Assembly: GCA_016802295.1 (NCBI GenBank)
Contig: JAESIW010000090.1
Span: forward strand, 932,144-996,143
Length of the DNA: 64,000 nucleotides
Reading direction: 5' to 3'
Source of the DNA: Brachionus rotundiformis
Lineage: Eukaryota; Rotifera; Eurotatoria; Ploima; Brachionidae
How positions within the stretch are numbered: position 1 is the first letter of the stretch; every line of letters starts with the position of its first letter. A program made the position numbers and the translations under genes. Below, in pieces: positions 29,301 to 39,937 of this stretch. The notes under the pieces were generated by a model, which was given only the letters and a program-made list of their open reading frames with translations, ran no database searches and was not told the origin of the DNA.

Positions 29301-30818
29301 TAATTCTCTGGCAAAGACATAAAATCAATTAAAAAAAATGGATCAATGCTCTCCGAGCGGACATTTTCTATAAACAATCCATAACGAATTACATTTATTT
29401 CAAATAGACTTAGAAGAGTTTGTTTTTCTTTTTGACCATTTTGATTTTTTTCCTGATTGTTTGAATTTGAGTTTTTGCTCAGTTTAGCATTTTCATGTTT
29501 TAATGATAATGAAAGAACAGAGACACCCCCTCCAAATGTTGCTGAAAAATAATCTAGCTCCTCATTTGTAATAGTTTGTCCATAGCTTGACGACAAATAG
29601 GTAACTAATTGATTGGCATCTGTAAAAAATACACTATGGGCTTCGGTATCATATATTTCAGCAATGGTTACTCCATCAGGAATTAAATAGCCACCATATT
29701 TAGTTGGTCTATTACAAAGACGAGTAATCAAACTTTTGCGGCGTGTTTTGTCGACTCCATCTTTGCTTAGTAAAAAACCAGTACCTATAACATGAGCTGA
29801 TGGTATCATTGACTAAAATTAGATTTTCAGTTTAAAATAGTATTTAAATTAATTTTTTATTTATTTTTTTGAATAGCTTTTTAAGTAAAAAATATAATTT
29901 ATTTACATTGCCGCATGATTGTTGTTTGGAAAACTTGGACTGGTCAAATAGTTTTTCGCATTCTGGTGCATTTGTTTCTCTATAACATTCATTTGTAATA
30001 TACAGACCTATACCTAATGGAAAATCAACACTTATTGTAGTTCCAGTCGGATCATTCCTTTTTCAAATAATAAGAAGTGGAATTAAAAGTTTAAATAATA
30101 TTTTAAACAATTACATATTGTCATCTAAAACTGATACTTTGACATCACCAAATTTAAACTCATCAAAACCATTAAATGACACATCATTCGTTATATGAAG
30201 CTAATAATGATTTCAATAAATTAAAAAAATCCTGAAATATTAAAATGACTTTATTTAACCTCATTTAGAGAGTCTCCTAAGTCGGGCTTATCTATTTTAT
30301 TTTCAGATAAATATTCGGACATTTTAGCTCCATTGTCTAAAACTTTGTTCTTTGCAATTGATTCTTCCTCTTCTACTAAATTCGTCCCATCCTCTGAATT
30401 ACTTGGTATTAAGCTAGCTAAGTTACTCAAACCAGAGAGCATGCCTAACACTTTAAAAATCATCAATATTTTTTATTAAAAATATTTTAGTTTACTTCTT
30501 TTAAAAAGTCTATGCTTTATTTGTTTTTTATCAGTATCATTTGTGTTATATCCTTAAAAAATATTTTTTTCGTTTATTTATTATTATAATATGAAACTTG
30601 GTACTTCTAATCAAAGGAAGAATACAAGGCTCAAAATTTTTCCGGTTATGATAGGAATTATTCAAATCACATTTTTTAAGACTCAAATTCGTCTTTTTGA
30701 AAAACATATCTTCTGAATACAACTGCTTAAAATGATTAATTTCTTCATTAAAAAATAAGTCTTTCATACTGATCACAAGATTGGCAATACTTAAAAACAA
30801 AAGCCAAACGAGAACCAT
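26354..30818 (-). CDS. Secreted MACPF - FAMeT-like - multi-EGF protein
   Basis: Minus-strand exons are 30818-30605, 30450-30260, 30200-30115, 30057-29907, 29812-28637, 28559-28406, 28346-28210, 28120-26746 and 26697-26354. All phases close to one frame of 1275 aa. A hydrophobic signal peptide (residues about 1-17) predicts secretion. A MACPF (perforin-like) domain spans about 215-600, with the signature Tyr-Gly-Thr-His-Tyr...Gly-Gly near 401 and a Gly-rich segment after it. Exon 8 carries a beta-rich segment resembling the farnesoic-acid-methyltransferase-like (Methyltransf_FA) domain (Tyr-Thr-Trp-Tyr-Phe-Val-Gln-Ile...Tyr-Arg-Ala-Gly). The C-terminal third is Cys-rich with about five to six EGF modules, several with the calcium-binding Asp-Ile-Asp-Glu-Cys signature. 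MACPF proteins can form pores or act without lysis in development or immunity; which applies here is unknown. The last exon could splice onward, but no further EGF exon is visible. Confidence 0.85.
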
Positions 30819-31372
30819 CTTTTTTATTGAATTTTTATCGTTTTAGTTTATTTAAGAAATTTAATTAAATTAGAATGTGCGCTTTTTATTTTTTCAAATG
30901 TGTAAACAATTAGTTGAAACTTGTTCAAAGCAATGACTATGTTTTTAGAGTTATATTTTAGGTAGACAATTTTGGATGCAAATTCACATGTTTATTAATA
31001 ATTATCTTCTATCAATATTTTATTATTAATTTTATTTAAAAATCAAATGCTTCAAAATAATTTTAAAAAAAAATTAAATTTGTTTATTGTAAAATTTAAG
31101 GAAGATATTTTTCTTAATGGTGCAAAAAATAATTTATGATATTATTTAGAGAAACATATTAACTTTTAAAAACAAAAATTAAATCGAAACCATTAATGAA
31201 ATTAATCTAACCCTGATAAATAAACGAGATATGCTATACATTTGAGAAATTTCTTCTTGCGGCGTGATAATCCTAATTTTGCTTTGTCGCTTATATTTAA
31301 TTAAACTTTTAAGGTAATATTTAGAATCATATAAAAACTAAAAAAAATTTCTTCTGTCAAATTATTTAAAAA
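30819..31372. promoter_or_regulatory. Shared upstream region of the divergent MACPF and CBM14 genes
   Basis: 554 bases separate two head-to-head genes that both encode secreted extracellular proteins. A TATAAAA at 31330-31336 lies about 40 bases before the CBM14 protein's ATG, so that gene has a TATA box and a very short 5' UTR. Nothing else recognisable was seen. Confidence 0.5.
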
Positions 31373-32794
31373 ATGATTGTTACAATCATAATATTTCATT
31401 TAATTTTAAATGTTTGTCAATCTGCTGAAAACAAAACTCTCAGTTCAAATGTAGCTGACAAAAATTTAGATCACAATAAGAGAAACTTACCATATGAGTA
31501 CACTGGAGAAATGTATGATATAAGTTTCAAGGATGTATTTGATCAATATGGATATATTCCTGAATATATGTATACAATTGACAATTATTATGAACCAAAT
31601 TATAACAAAGACTATGGTAAATACGATAACTACGAGAAAAAACATTATGATGGATACATGAAACAGGAATATCCTGATAACTACAATGACAATTATGGAA
31701 TAAATAATTATAAGCCATACAAAAATGAATACAATAATCGCTATCATAACAATTATGACTATGTTGAAAATTATCAAGTAAAATACAATGAATATCCAAA
31801 ATACAATCCTGATTATAGCAAAGATTATAATAATGACAATTACAAAAATTATAACTCTCAATATTCAAATAAAAATTATTCTCCTTACAAAAAAAACAAT
31901 TATGAGGACAACTATTCAAAAGAAAATAAAAAAAGCTATAGTAAATATAACAATAACTATAATAAGGACTATAGTTATACTAAATATAATGGAAACCAAA
32001 AATATTACCAAGATTATAAGGATAATTATTCTGGTAATTATAAAGGAGAAAAATATGATTCAAATTATGGGAAAAATTATCAAAACGATCACTATACGAA
32101 AAAACACGATTCTTATCATGATTCTTACGAGAAAAAAAAGTATGATAGAGATTATAAGAATAGCAGATATGATGATTCTTATGAAAAAAGATATGATAAA
32201 GATAACGAATATTATAAAAAAAGCAATGAAAAAGACTATGACAGTAAAGAAAGCTATTCAAATGAAAGAAAATACGAAAAAAAATACCACAAAGATAATA
32301 GATATAAAAAACATGGATACAAGAATGATTATTACAAAGAAAATAATGGAAAGTATGATAAAACATATGGAAATGTTTACAAAAAGGATAATCACAACTA
32401 TGGAAGTCATGAAAAATATAATAAATATGGAAATTCCAACAGCTTTAAGTCTGACAACACTTTTAGCAATGTAGTGCATGTGAACATAATTGGAAAAGAA
32501 ATTGAAATGGAAGACAAAAATGATGATGAAAATACTACAAATTCATCGCCAATGACAACAGTTAATGAAGAAACTTATACAACTAACGAATCGACAGTAG
32601 AAACAACAAAACAAATGTCTATAAACGGGTTCTGTGATCAATCTATTGATTTAACAGCTTTACCAGGCGATTGCAGAAAGTTTAGACGATGTTCTAATGG
32701 TATCTTATACATAATGAACTGTCCATCAAACTTGCTATTTGATAATTCAATAAAAGTTTGCAATTATCCACAAAATGTAGCTCAACCATGTTGA
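31373..32794 (+). CDS. Secreted Tyr/Lys/Asn-rich protein with C-terminal chitin-binding (CBM14) domain
   Basis: Single exon, 473 aa. The start is the first ATG and begins a signal peptide (Met-Ile-Val-Thr-Ile-Ile-Ile..., cleaved near residue 17-20). Residues about 60-360 are a low-complexity, strongly hydrophilic region dominated by Tyr, Lys, Asn and Asp in irregular Tyr-x-x-Tyr-type periods. A Thr/Ser/Glu-rich linker follows (about 380-415), then a peritrophin-A (type 2 chitin-binding) domain with six Cys in canonical spacing (5, 9 and 12 residues between Cys 2-3, 3-4 and 4-5). It probably anchors to chitin while the Tyr-rich part forms a cohesive or cross-linkable matrix (cuticle, lorica, eggshell, peritrophic membrane or adhesive). 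That role is inference. Many long open frames on the other frames are artefacts of its repetitive AT-rich codons. Confidence 0.85.
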   Translation: MIVTIIIFHLILNVCQSAENKTLSSNVADKNLDHNKRNLPYEYTGEMYDISFKDVFDQYGYIPEYMYTIDNYYEPNYNKDYGKYDNYEKKHYDGYMKQEYPDNYNDNYGINNYKPYKNEYNNRYHNNYDYVENYQVKYNEYPKYNPDYSKDYNNDNYKNYNSQYSNKNYSPYKKNNYEDNYSKENKKSYSKYNNNYNKDYSYTKYNGNQKYYQDYKDNYSGNYKGEKYDSNYGKNYQNDHYTKKHDSYHDSYEKKKYDRDYKNSRYDDSYEKRYDKDNEYYKKSNEKDYDSKESYSNERKYEKKYHKDNRYKKHGYKNDYYKENNGKYDKTYGNVYKKDNHNYGSHEKYNKYGNSNSFKSDNTFSNVVHVNIIGKEIEMEDKNDDENTTNSSPMTTVNEETYTTNESTVETTKQMSINGFCDQSIDLTALPGDCRKFRRCSNGILYIMNCPSNLLFDNSIKVCNYPQNVAQPC

Positions 32795-33060
32795 AGACAT
32801 ATTTTTAATTTAAAGAATTTATTATTATTTCGATTTTAATTTTTATTTAATATCACTTTTTTTTTAATTACAAAAATATAGCCTGAAAGGTTGATCAATT
32901 ACATTATAAGCATTCATTTACTAATTTTATTCAATAAAAAAATGATATTTAAAAAATACTGTTTCTGCTCTTCATAAATATAGTTTTAAAATTCACAAAA
33001 TAATTTTTACCAACAGATGTCTCATATGAAAATTTAACAAATCAACTTTTTAAAATAAAG

Positions 33061-33433
33061 GGTATTGTGAATTTCAAAAACCAGCAGAACTTAAATTTTT
33101 TCTATTTTGATAAATTATAGTTTACTAAAATAAAATATATTTAAAAAGTACTGCAATAAAGTGCAACATCCTTTATTGCATTTTTTTAACCAAAAATAAA
33201 ATCTTAATTTTTTTTTTTTTAGGTAAACAAAATCAATTATCAATTTAAGTCTTATTAATAATTTACTTTTTGACTTTTATCAACATTAGAAAAATTATTC
33301 AAGGTAAATAAGATGCAACAAAGTATGTTGCACTATTTTGCAGTATTTTTCAAATATATTTTATTTTAGTAAATTTTGATTTATCAAAATAGGAAAAACT
33401 TGTGTTCTGTTTGTTTTTGAAATTCACAATACC
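33061..33433. mobile_element. Foldback MITE with 121-base inverted repeats
   Basis: Bases 33061-33181 are the inverted repeat of 33313-33433, about 85 percent identical over 121 bases, and begin GGTATTGTGAATTTCAAAAA. The central spacer is about 130 bases and noncoding, so the element would fold into a long hairpin. It lies between the CBM14 gene and SEC24. ATAAAG occurs just outside both ends (33055-33060 and 33436-33441), with two extra bases on the right, and may be the target duplication. Any transcript would form double-stranded RNA. Confidence 0.8.
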
Positions 33434-33765
33434 ATATAAAGACATAAATTGGTTAAAATTATTTTATAGTAATTGAGTTTAACTAAAATTGAAATCAATC
33501 ACTTAAATATTAATGAAAAGTCAGTGGACTTTTCTTATATGAAAACTTGAGTTAAGTTATTAAAAAATTTTTATTAATTAATTAAAATAAATTATTTAAA
33601 ATATTTAGCAATTTTATTTTTTTCAAATAACCCAATTATATAAAAGACTAAAATAAAAATTTGACAAAAAAATCGAAACGTTCAAAATAATAATTAAAAA
33701 ATGACTTTTTTGAATATATGCCGGTGTTAAAAAACTCCTATTAAACTGTACACTTATTGGGTCAT

Positions 33766-36700
33766 TTAATTATTCATTTGATCGCTTAGATGTCTCAAGA
33801 ATTCAAAATATGATATCGAATTTTCAGTTTTATCATCATGCATATATTGAAAAAATAAAGAACTTTGATGACTTCCTTCTCTAAAAACAATAAATAATTT
33901 AATAATAAAAATCGAATCGAAACAATTATAAAACTTTACCTGAAGCATAAGAATTTGATACCAAAAGGTCTTGTGTCGTATAAATAAGCGACAAATTGTC
34001 TTACTTTCTCAGATAAATCATTCTCCAAATCAGGCAGGTCATACTTAATTTATTGAATTATTAAGAAATTTTTCAACTTTTTTTTTGATATAAATAATTA
34101 CAGAAACTTCTGGCAATTCAGCAAATGACTTTACATCAAAAACATCTTTAAGATAAATGTCGCTAATTGAACGACCTATCCACATATAAATCGCTTCGCC
34201 ACAATCCATCAAATATAAACCATGTCTATCAATATTTTCTGATGATAAATGCATTCTAGGGGGAATATATACATCTCCTTCGTCGATATCTGATATTATT
34301 TTCTTAAAAAAAATATTAATAAACTAAAAGAAATTTTAATTTTAATTTAATTTTAATAAATGAATTATTGAGTTATTAATCAATATGATAATGATTTTAT
34401 TTGACTTGTTAATTAGTTTAAATTTTGCATGAAATGCGTACTTACTTTATCATTGAAATTATGTATGGCATATAAATTCGGATAAATAGTTAGCATCAAA
34501 TACTTGAGTGGCAGGGTTTTACACAAATTCATGGCATAAATTCTGTCATCCATTTTAATAGAACCAAATTTAAAAGCCAGCTAGAAAGAAAAATTTTTCA
34601 AAATAATCAATTTTAAATTAAATTTAATAAAAAAATACATTTTTCATAAGAGCTAGCACAAAAGTTGGTATTAATCTGAGCGAGTATGGTGATATGAGCG
34701 AACCAGAACGGGATGAAGTCACATGATGCTTGTAAGCTTGTAAATAATCGATAGCCACATTGATCATTGCATCTCGGGCATCTTTGAGCGAATTCATTGC
34801 GGTTCGATCCACTGCCATCTTGGATATTAGACCAACAATGGCTTCTTGGTCGGCACCATTAACAATTTCGTTCATATTTTTTGTTACAGGCAAGCAATAC
34901 GTGTGTATTCGAATACGTCGTTCGCTTTTACTTGACGTGTATAATACAGCTGCTTGAAAACATACATTGGAAATGTCGGACAAAGATTCTTCAATGTTAA
35001 TTTGCATGCCAAAACCGGCATCCGGATTTACATTCGGCAAGGCGAGCAAATCAGTCGATCGAACAAAAAAATTACCATGAAAGGTATGTATGGCTAAACC
35101 ACGAGTGCATCTAATGCGCATAACCGCCTCAAAGCCAATCTTTCGTGTCAAATAGCGCTTCAAGTCCACACAATATTTACTTATTTGTTCTGGATGATGC
35201 TCTGGATGAAATCCCGGATAGTATTTTATTTCTCCACCACAGTATTTCGATACGCACGAAAGAGTAGTTAGATCAGCATTTAGTGAGTTAAGCATAAAAA
35301 GATCTACGGCTATTTGAACACCAGCGCAATCGAGCGAGAATTTCTTGTAAAAATCAGTCTGTGGTGCCATATTGTTTGAATCTTTGTCGATGTTTTCTTC
35401 GCGTTGTTTGAGAGCGCCAACTCCCACATTTGGCAGACAAGTTTGCATAATGGTAATTCGTCCGCCAGTTGGCTTGAGAAGCTGATAGCCAGCAGTCAAC
35501 GCTGTGCCCAATGCTGAATCTGTGTCAAAAGTATCATGGAACAAAGAAGGCAATGTTTCCAAAAATTGCTGAATTCCTTCTCTTTTCTCATTCAAATTCA
35601 CCATTAAACCATCTGGCATCGGCAATTGAATGTCTTCTAGATCCGGATATACGAACATTTTTGTCTGTGATGTTGTATCTGATAAATTGTAGAAGTGCAC
35701 TGAATTGCTGTATGTTATGAAGCCTATTTGCGCTCTCGAATCGCCAGGTATTTTGTCCAAACACTCGAGTATTGTTTCACAAAAATATTTCAAATAGCCT
35801 GTATTTATTGCGTTATGGGAAACGTCCAACAGATACAAATAAATGGCAGGTGGTGGCGGTCGCAATGTATATTCAGGCGGTGCAATAAATTCAATTGTAG
35901 AAGAGTTTATTTCAGGACGTCTTGATGGATCGCCATACGATCTCGTTACAGGATCGAATAGAAACTCTTCCGGAACTACAATTTAATTACTATTATTATT
36001 ACATTATAGTTTTAATTATTTTAAGTTTAAATTTATAACTCTTATTATTTTTATAAAATTCCTTCACTTTATAAAATATTTGCTTTTTAAAAAAAATTTT
36101 AAATCAACGCAAAAGAGATATATTTAACTAAACAAAAAATCAAAGATTTAATAGTTATCTCATAAGATTGATCAAAAGATTTAATTTATTTGGAGAGTTT
36201 TTTAATTTGGTTATAACTATTGTCATAGATTAACCCCAGATGTACCTGCATTTTTCGTTTTGTTTAATACAAAATATTCATTTAAAAAAAAACTTATAAT
36301 CAACATATCTCTCAAAAAATGTCAATTTTTAATATAAATTTGTTCAAAAAGATATTAGTTAATTCAAACTTTTTTGATAAAAAAGATAAAAAATTTTCCA
36401 TTCTAACTTACGGTCATTTATTGAATAGCAAAGATTGCATCTCCATTTTGAGTTGTCCAAAAAATGAACAAATGGATTAATATAGCTTCTACAACTGCGA
36501 CATCTAACAATTATTGAGCTTTGTACCACTTTAAGACTTTCTAAATCTTTGAACGGATGTATTAATAACCCCAAAGGTAAGCGTGATTTGCTCAACAATT
36601 GCTGTGTTTCTGGTATACTTGATAGAGTACATCGGATTGTGTCTGAATTACAATTGACATGTGTATAAAATTCGTGTGGAAACAGTGGTCTTGGTATATC

Positions 36701-38008
36701 ATTTTCTTCGTCTTCGTAAGCATGAATTAACTTTTTTTCTCTCAATAGATCAATGGCGTTTGGCTGACTACGCATTTGAATATTATTTAACTGTTGGTAC
36801 TGGAGAGGTTGTTGTTCATATTGTGATTTAACATTACGATTATTGGCCAAGGGTTGGGCAGCTGGAGCTGTCGATAGAGCTTGTGACCCTTGTTGGTTGA
36901 GTGTACTGTTTAATTGCGAGGAATAGATTGGTGGCCCAGATGGTGGGTACTGTGCTGGAGGAATAGGTTGAGACAAGCCTGTGGGTGCTCCTTGAAAAGG
37001 CGCTGATTGAGGTGGTCCGCTAACAGGTCCTATTGAAGGAACTGATTTCGGAGGCATGTTAACTGGAATAGGCTGAGGAGGACCGGTTAGAGGTCCTTGT
37101 GGTGGCCCATTCGGTACTGAATGCGAAGAAAGAGGCGGACCAATTGGTGGTCCTAACGGAGGAGGAGGAGCATTAGTAAATCCGGTTGGTAAATTGGTAA
37201 AATTTTGTACAGGTGGACCTATTGGTGGGGCTACTTGATTTTGAATTAAATTATTTGTAGGAGTTTGTTGAAAATAGCTCGTAGGAGGACCTGGTGGTTT
37301 TTGAGTTGTTGAAGGTTGGAAAACTCCTGTTGGTGGTGCTGATGGTGCAGCAGCTCTGTTTTGGGTTGTTTGAGGAGGAAAAGATTGAAAATGGCTCGAA
37401 TTTGGTTGTGTCTGATTTGATTGAAACGGAAATGCGAGTGGCGGTGCGACCGAAGGACCCGGCTGATACTGAGTTGGTACAAAATTCGGAACTTGATTGT
37501 GAGATGCACCCAAAGAAGCATTTGATTCTAAATTAGAATTTGTTTGTGAATAAACTTGACTCGGTGGCTGATTTGGCTTTTGAAAAGTATTGTTAGATTG
37601 TTGAACATGTAAATTTGGTCCATTTGTTAAGTGTGGTAAGCTTTTGTTTAAATTTTGTGGTGGTAAATTTTGAAATAGCGTCGAAGTAGATGGTAATTGA
37701 TTATTAGAATTGTTAAGTGATAAATTCTGCATTGAGTTATTCAATGATTGTGATTGTGAAGTGAGCTCTAATGATTTTTTTGACTGAGCAATTAAATTTG
37801 AACCGACAAGTGGCTGTGATTGTTGCTGCATAATTGATGGTGAAGCAGAGAGTGAACTGTTTGCGGTAGATAATGAACCATTTGATGGTTTTGGTCCATT
37901 GTTCAATAAAGAACTTAACGGTGGTGGTTTCGTAAGTGCCTTGCTTAGAGTAGCTGAGTTTAGAGCCGGTTTGGTCAAAGCCGGATTTTGCCCAGTCGGA
38001 TTTAACAT
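33766..38008 (-). CDS. SEC24: COPII coat protein SEC24 (A/B-type)
   Basis: Cargo-selecting subunit of the COPII inner coat at ER exit sites, working with SEC23. Minus-strand exons are 38008-36412, 35975-34639, 34580-34446, 34302-34102, 34043-33940 and 33880-33766, one frame of 1162 aa. The first 480 residues are a Pro/Gln/Asn/Ser-rich disordered region, as in metazoan SEC24A/B. A zinc finger (CxxC...CxxC, about 503-527) follows, then the trunk domain with Tyr-Leu-Leu-Asp-Val-Ser-His-Asn-Ala, the beta-sandwich with Arg-Lys-Ile-Gly-Phe-Glu-Ala-Val-Met-Arg-Ile-Arg-Cys-Thr, a helical domain, and a C-terminal gelsolin-like domain (Leu-Met-Asp-Cys-Gly-Glu-Ala...Trp-Ile-Gly). An upstream AG at the 5' end suggests a short leader exon or trans-splice site, so a few N-terminal residues could be missing. 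Intron 1 (436 bases) holds nothing recognised. Confidence 0.95.
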
Positions 38009-39937
38009 ATCAGTATCTAAATATACTTATTTAAGATTATGATAATGAAATAAAATTGTTTTGGAAATTGTTTAACAGAGTCTAGTTATGAATCCACATC
38101 ATCATTTTGAAATTTTAAATTAAGTTCACTTAAGACACAATAAGTTGATATATTTCAATTTTATAACTTATAATATAATTTGTTCGTAGAGTTTACATAA
38201 GAAAATTCGCGATTGCAAGTATTTGAGTGCGTGTACAGTTTTATGTTGTTGCAATTAAATTTTGCAATTTGAATCTAAACAAAGTGTTATTGGGTTGTCT
38301 CATTTTTTGAACCATCTTATTATGATCAGATTTATTATGGAAAAATTAATATATTTTTTCGGAATAAAAAACTAACTTTCCTAAATACTAAACTAAGTCA
38401 AATTTTCAAAATTTTGTTTGAACAAAAAACAATCAAAATTAAACAAAATTGCTTTTAAAATTTTTAATTAAATAATAGTTTTTGATATAGAATGATTTAG
38501 AATCGATCACATAAAATTTTTTTTTAGCAAATAATGAAATTAAATATAAACTATTTATTTTTCAAATATAAACTCATAATAGTATACAATTTAAATTTTG
38601 TATAATTAAATGTAAAAAAGTAAAAGGCTGTCAAAATAGTCTGTTTTATGAAAAATAATCAACCTGAATAAAAAATACTAAAATTTTAAAAATTCTATAT
38701 AACTAAATCTTAAAAAAGGTAAACTATTAGACATATGTTTTAAAGATTATATATGCATGAAAATTTCAAACCATTTTATTATACTGTTTGACATAAGTGA
38801 TAAGAGATCACTTATTACAACAAGACTTCGATGTGACCTCACAGAATGCTCCAACACTTGGTGTTTGCTCTTTAATGTTGACAAATGTTAAGTCATTGAT
38901 TTCACTATAGCAGGGAAAAGTTGCTACGCTAGTACTGAGATGTTTGAAATCCACTCACAGGAGCAGCCTGAGCTTTGTAGAGGAAGATATGTACCTAGAA
39001 GTCAAGTAAGGCATAAATTTTAGCTACAGAGATCTGTTCTGTTCATTCTGTGTCTACCAACTCTCCAAGAGTGTCAATAAGAAGCAACATGATTAATTTC
39101 TTCAAACTCAAAAAAGGAATTTTTCAAATAAGTTAAGTGATACCTAAATGACCAAATTCTTCACAGATAGAGTAGTTAAGGAATGATATGGTTAATCTTG
39201 GGAAGTAAAAGATATACATAAATTCAAAAAAAATATGCATCTAGCTGCTTAAGGTATTTCCCAAGCTTTCTCTGCCTTTTGCGCTAGCTTATAATTATAG
39301 GAATACTTATTCTTAAGATTAAACAAAATTAATATCTATTAATCTTAAAGAATTATTCAATTAAAATTTAAATCATTTTTACTACTATTTTTTGAAAAAA
39401 GCGCAATATATCAGTATTACAACAAGATCTCACATTTTAAATGTTCGTAAAAATCTATTAATGATACCTACTGGAAATCAGTATAAAACAATTTAAAGCT
39501 CATTTAATCAGCAAACAACTACAAAAATAAATACTGATAATTTTAAAGAATAAGGTTGAACTATAAGGACAATGAGAGCTAAATGCAGGATTCGGTTTAC
39601 AAAAGCTCAATCTGAGTATTCCGTTTTGAAGAATAAAATTAATGAAAAATATAATTAATAGAAACTAGAAAAATTGATATTTTAAATTTCAAATTTTCAG
39701 TATAAAAATTATTTTTTTTTAGATAAATTTTCGAAAAATCTTTTTTTCTCAACAGTTATATCAGAAAATCAATGTAAAAGCAGTGAAATATTTAAAAAAA
39801 TTATTTTTGCACATTTTTAATTGGAATTTTAAAGCTTATTAATTTAAATCGATCAAGCAAATAAAGATTTTTCAAAATGTTTTCAATAAAAGATTGTCTA
39901 AAATTAAAATCATTTTTTATTTATGAAAATATATTTT
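38009..39937. other. 1.9-kb spacer between SEC24 and VPS8
   Basis: Both neighbours are on the minus strand, so the SEC24 promoter and the VPS8 3' end lie here. The stretch about 38780-39300 is less AT-rich and includes a LINE reverse-transcriptase fragment. The rest is AT-rich without recognised content. Confidence 0.55.
38830..39030 (+). pseudogene. Fragment of a LINE reverse transcriptase
   Basis: In one plus-strand frame the text Ser-Asn-Thr-Trp-Cys-Leu-Leu-Phe-Asn-Val-Asp-Lys-Cys is followed by a stop where LINE elements have Lys-Val, then by decayed sequence with further LINE-like residues. This motif lies just C-terminal of the catalytic Tyr-x-Asp-Asp in non-LTR retrotransposons ("W...L.fN.dKC"). 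Stops and the lack of an open frame mark it as a dead fragment. Confidence 0.65.

Noticed and set aside
31487..32479. Several long antisense and alternate-frame open stretches
   Set aside because: They overlap the Tyr-rich gene and arise from its repetitive TAT/AAT/AAA codons. They translate to biased Ile/Phe or Met/Ile runs.
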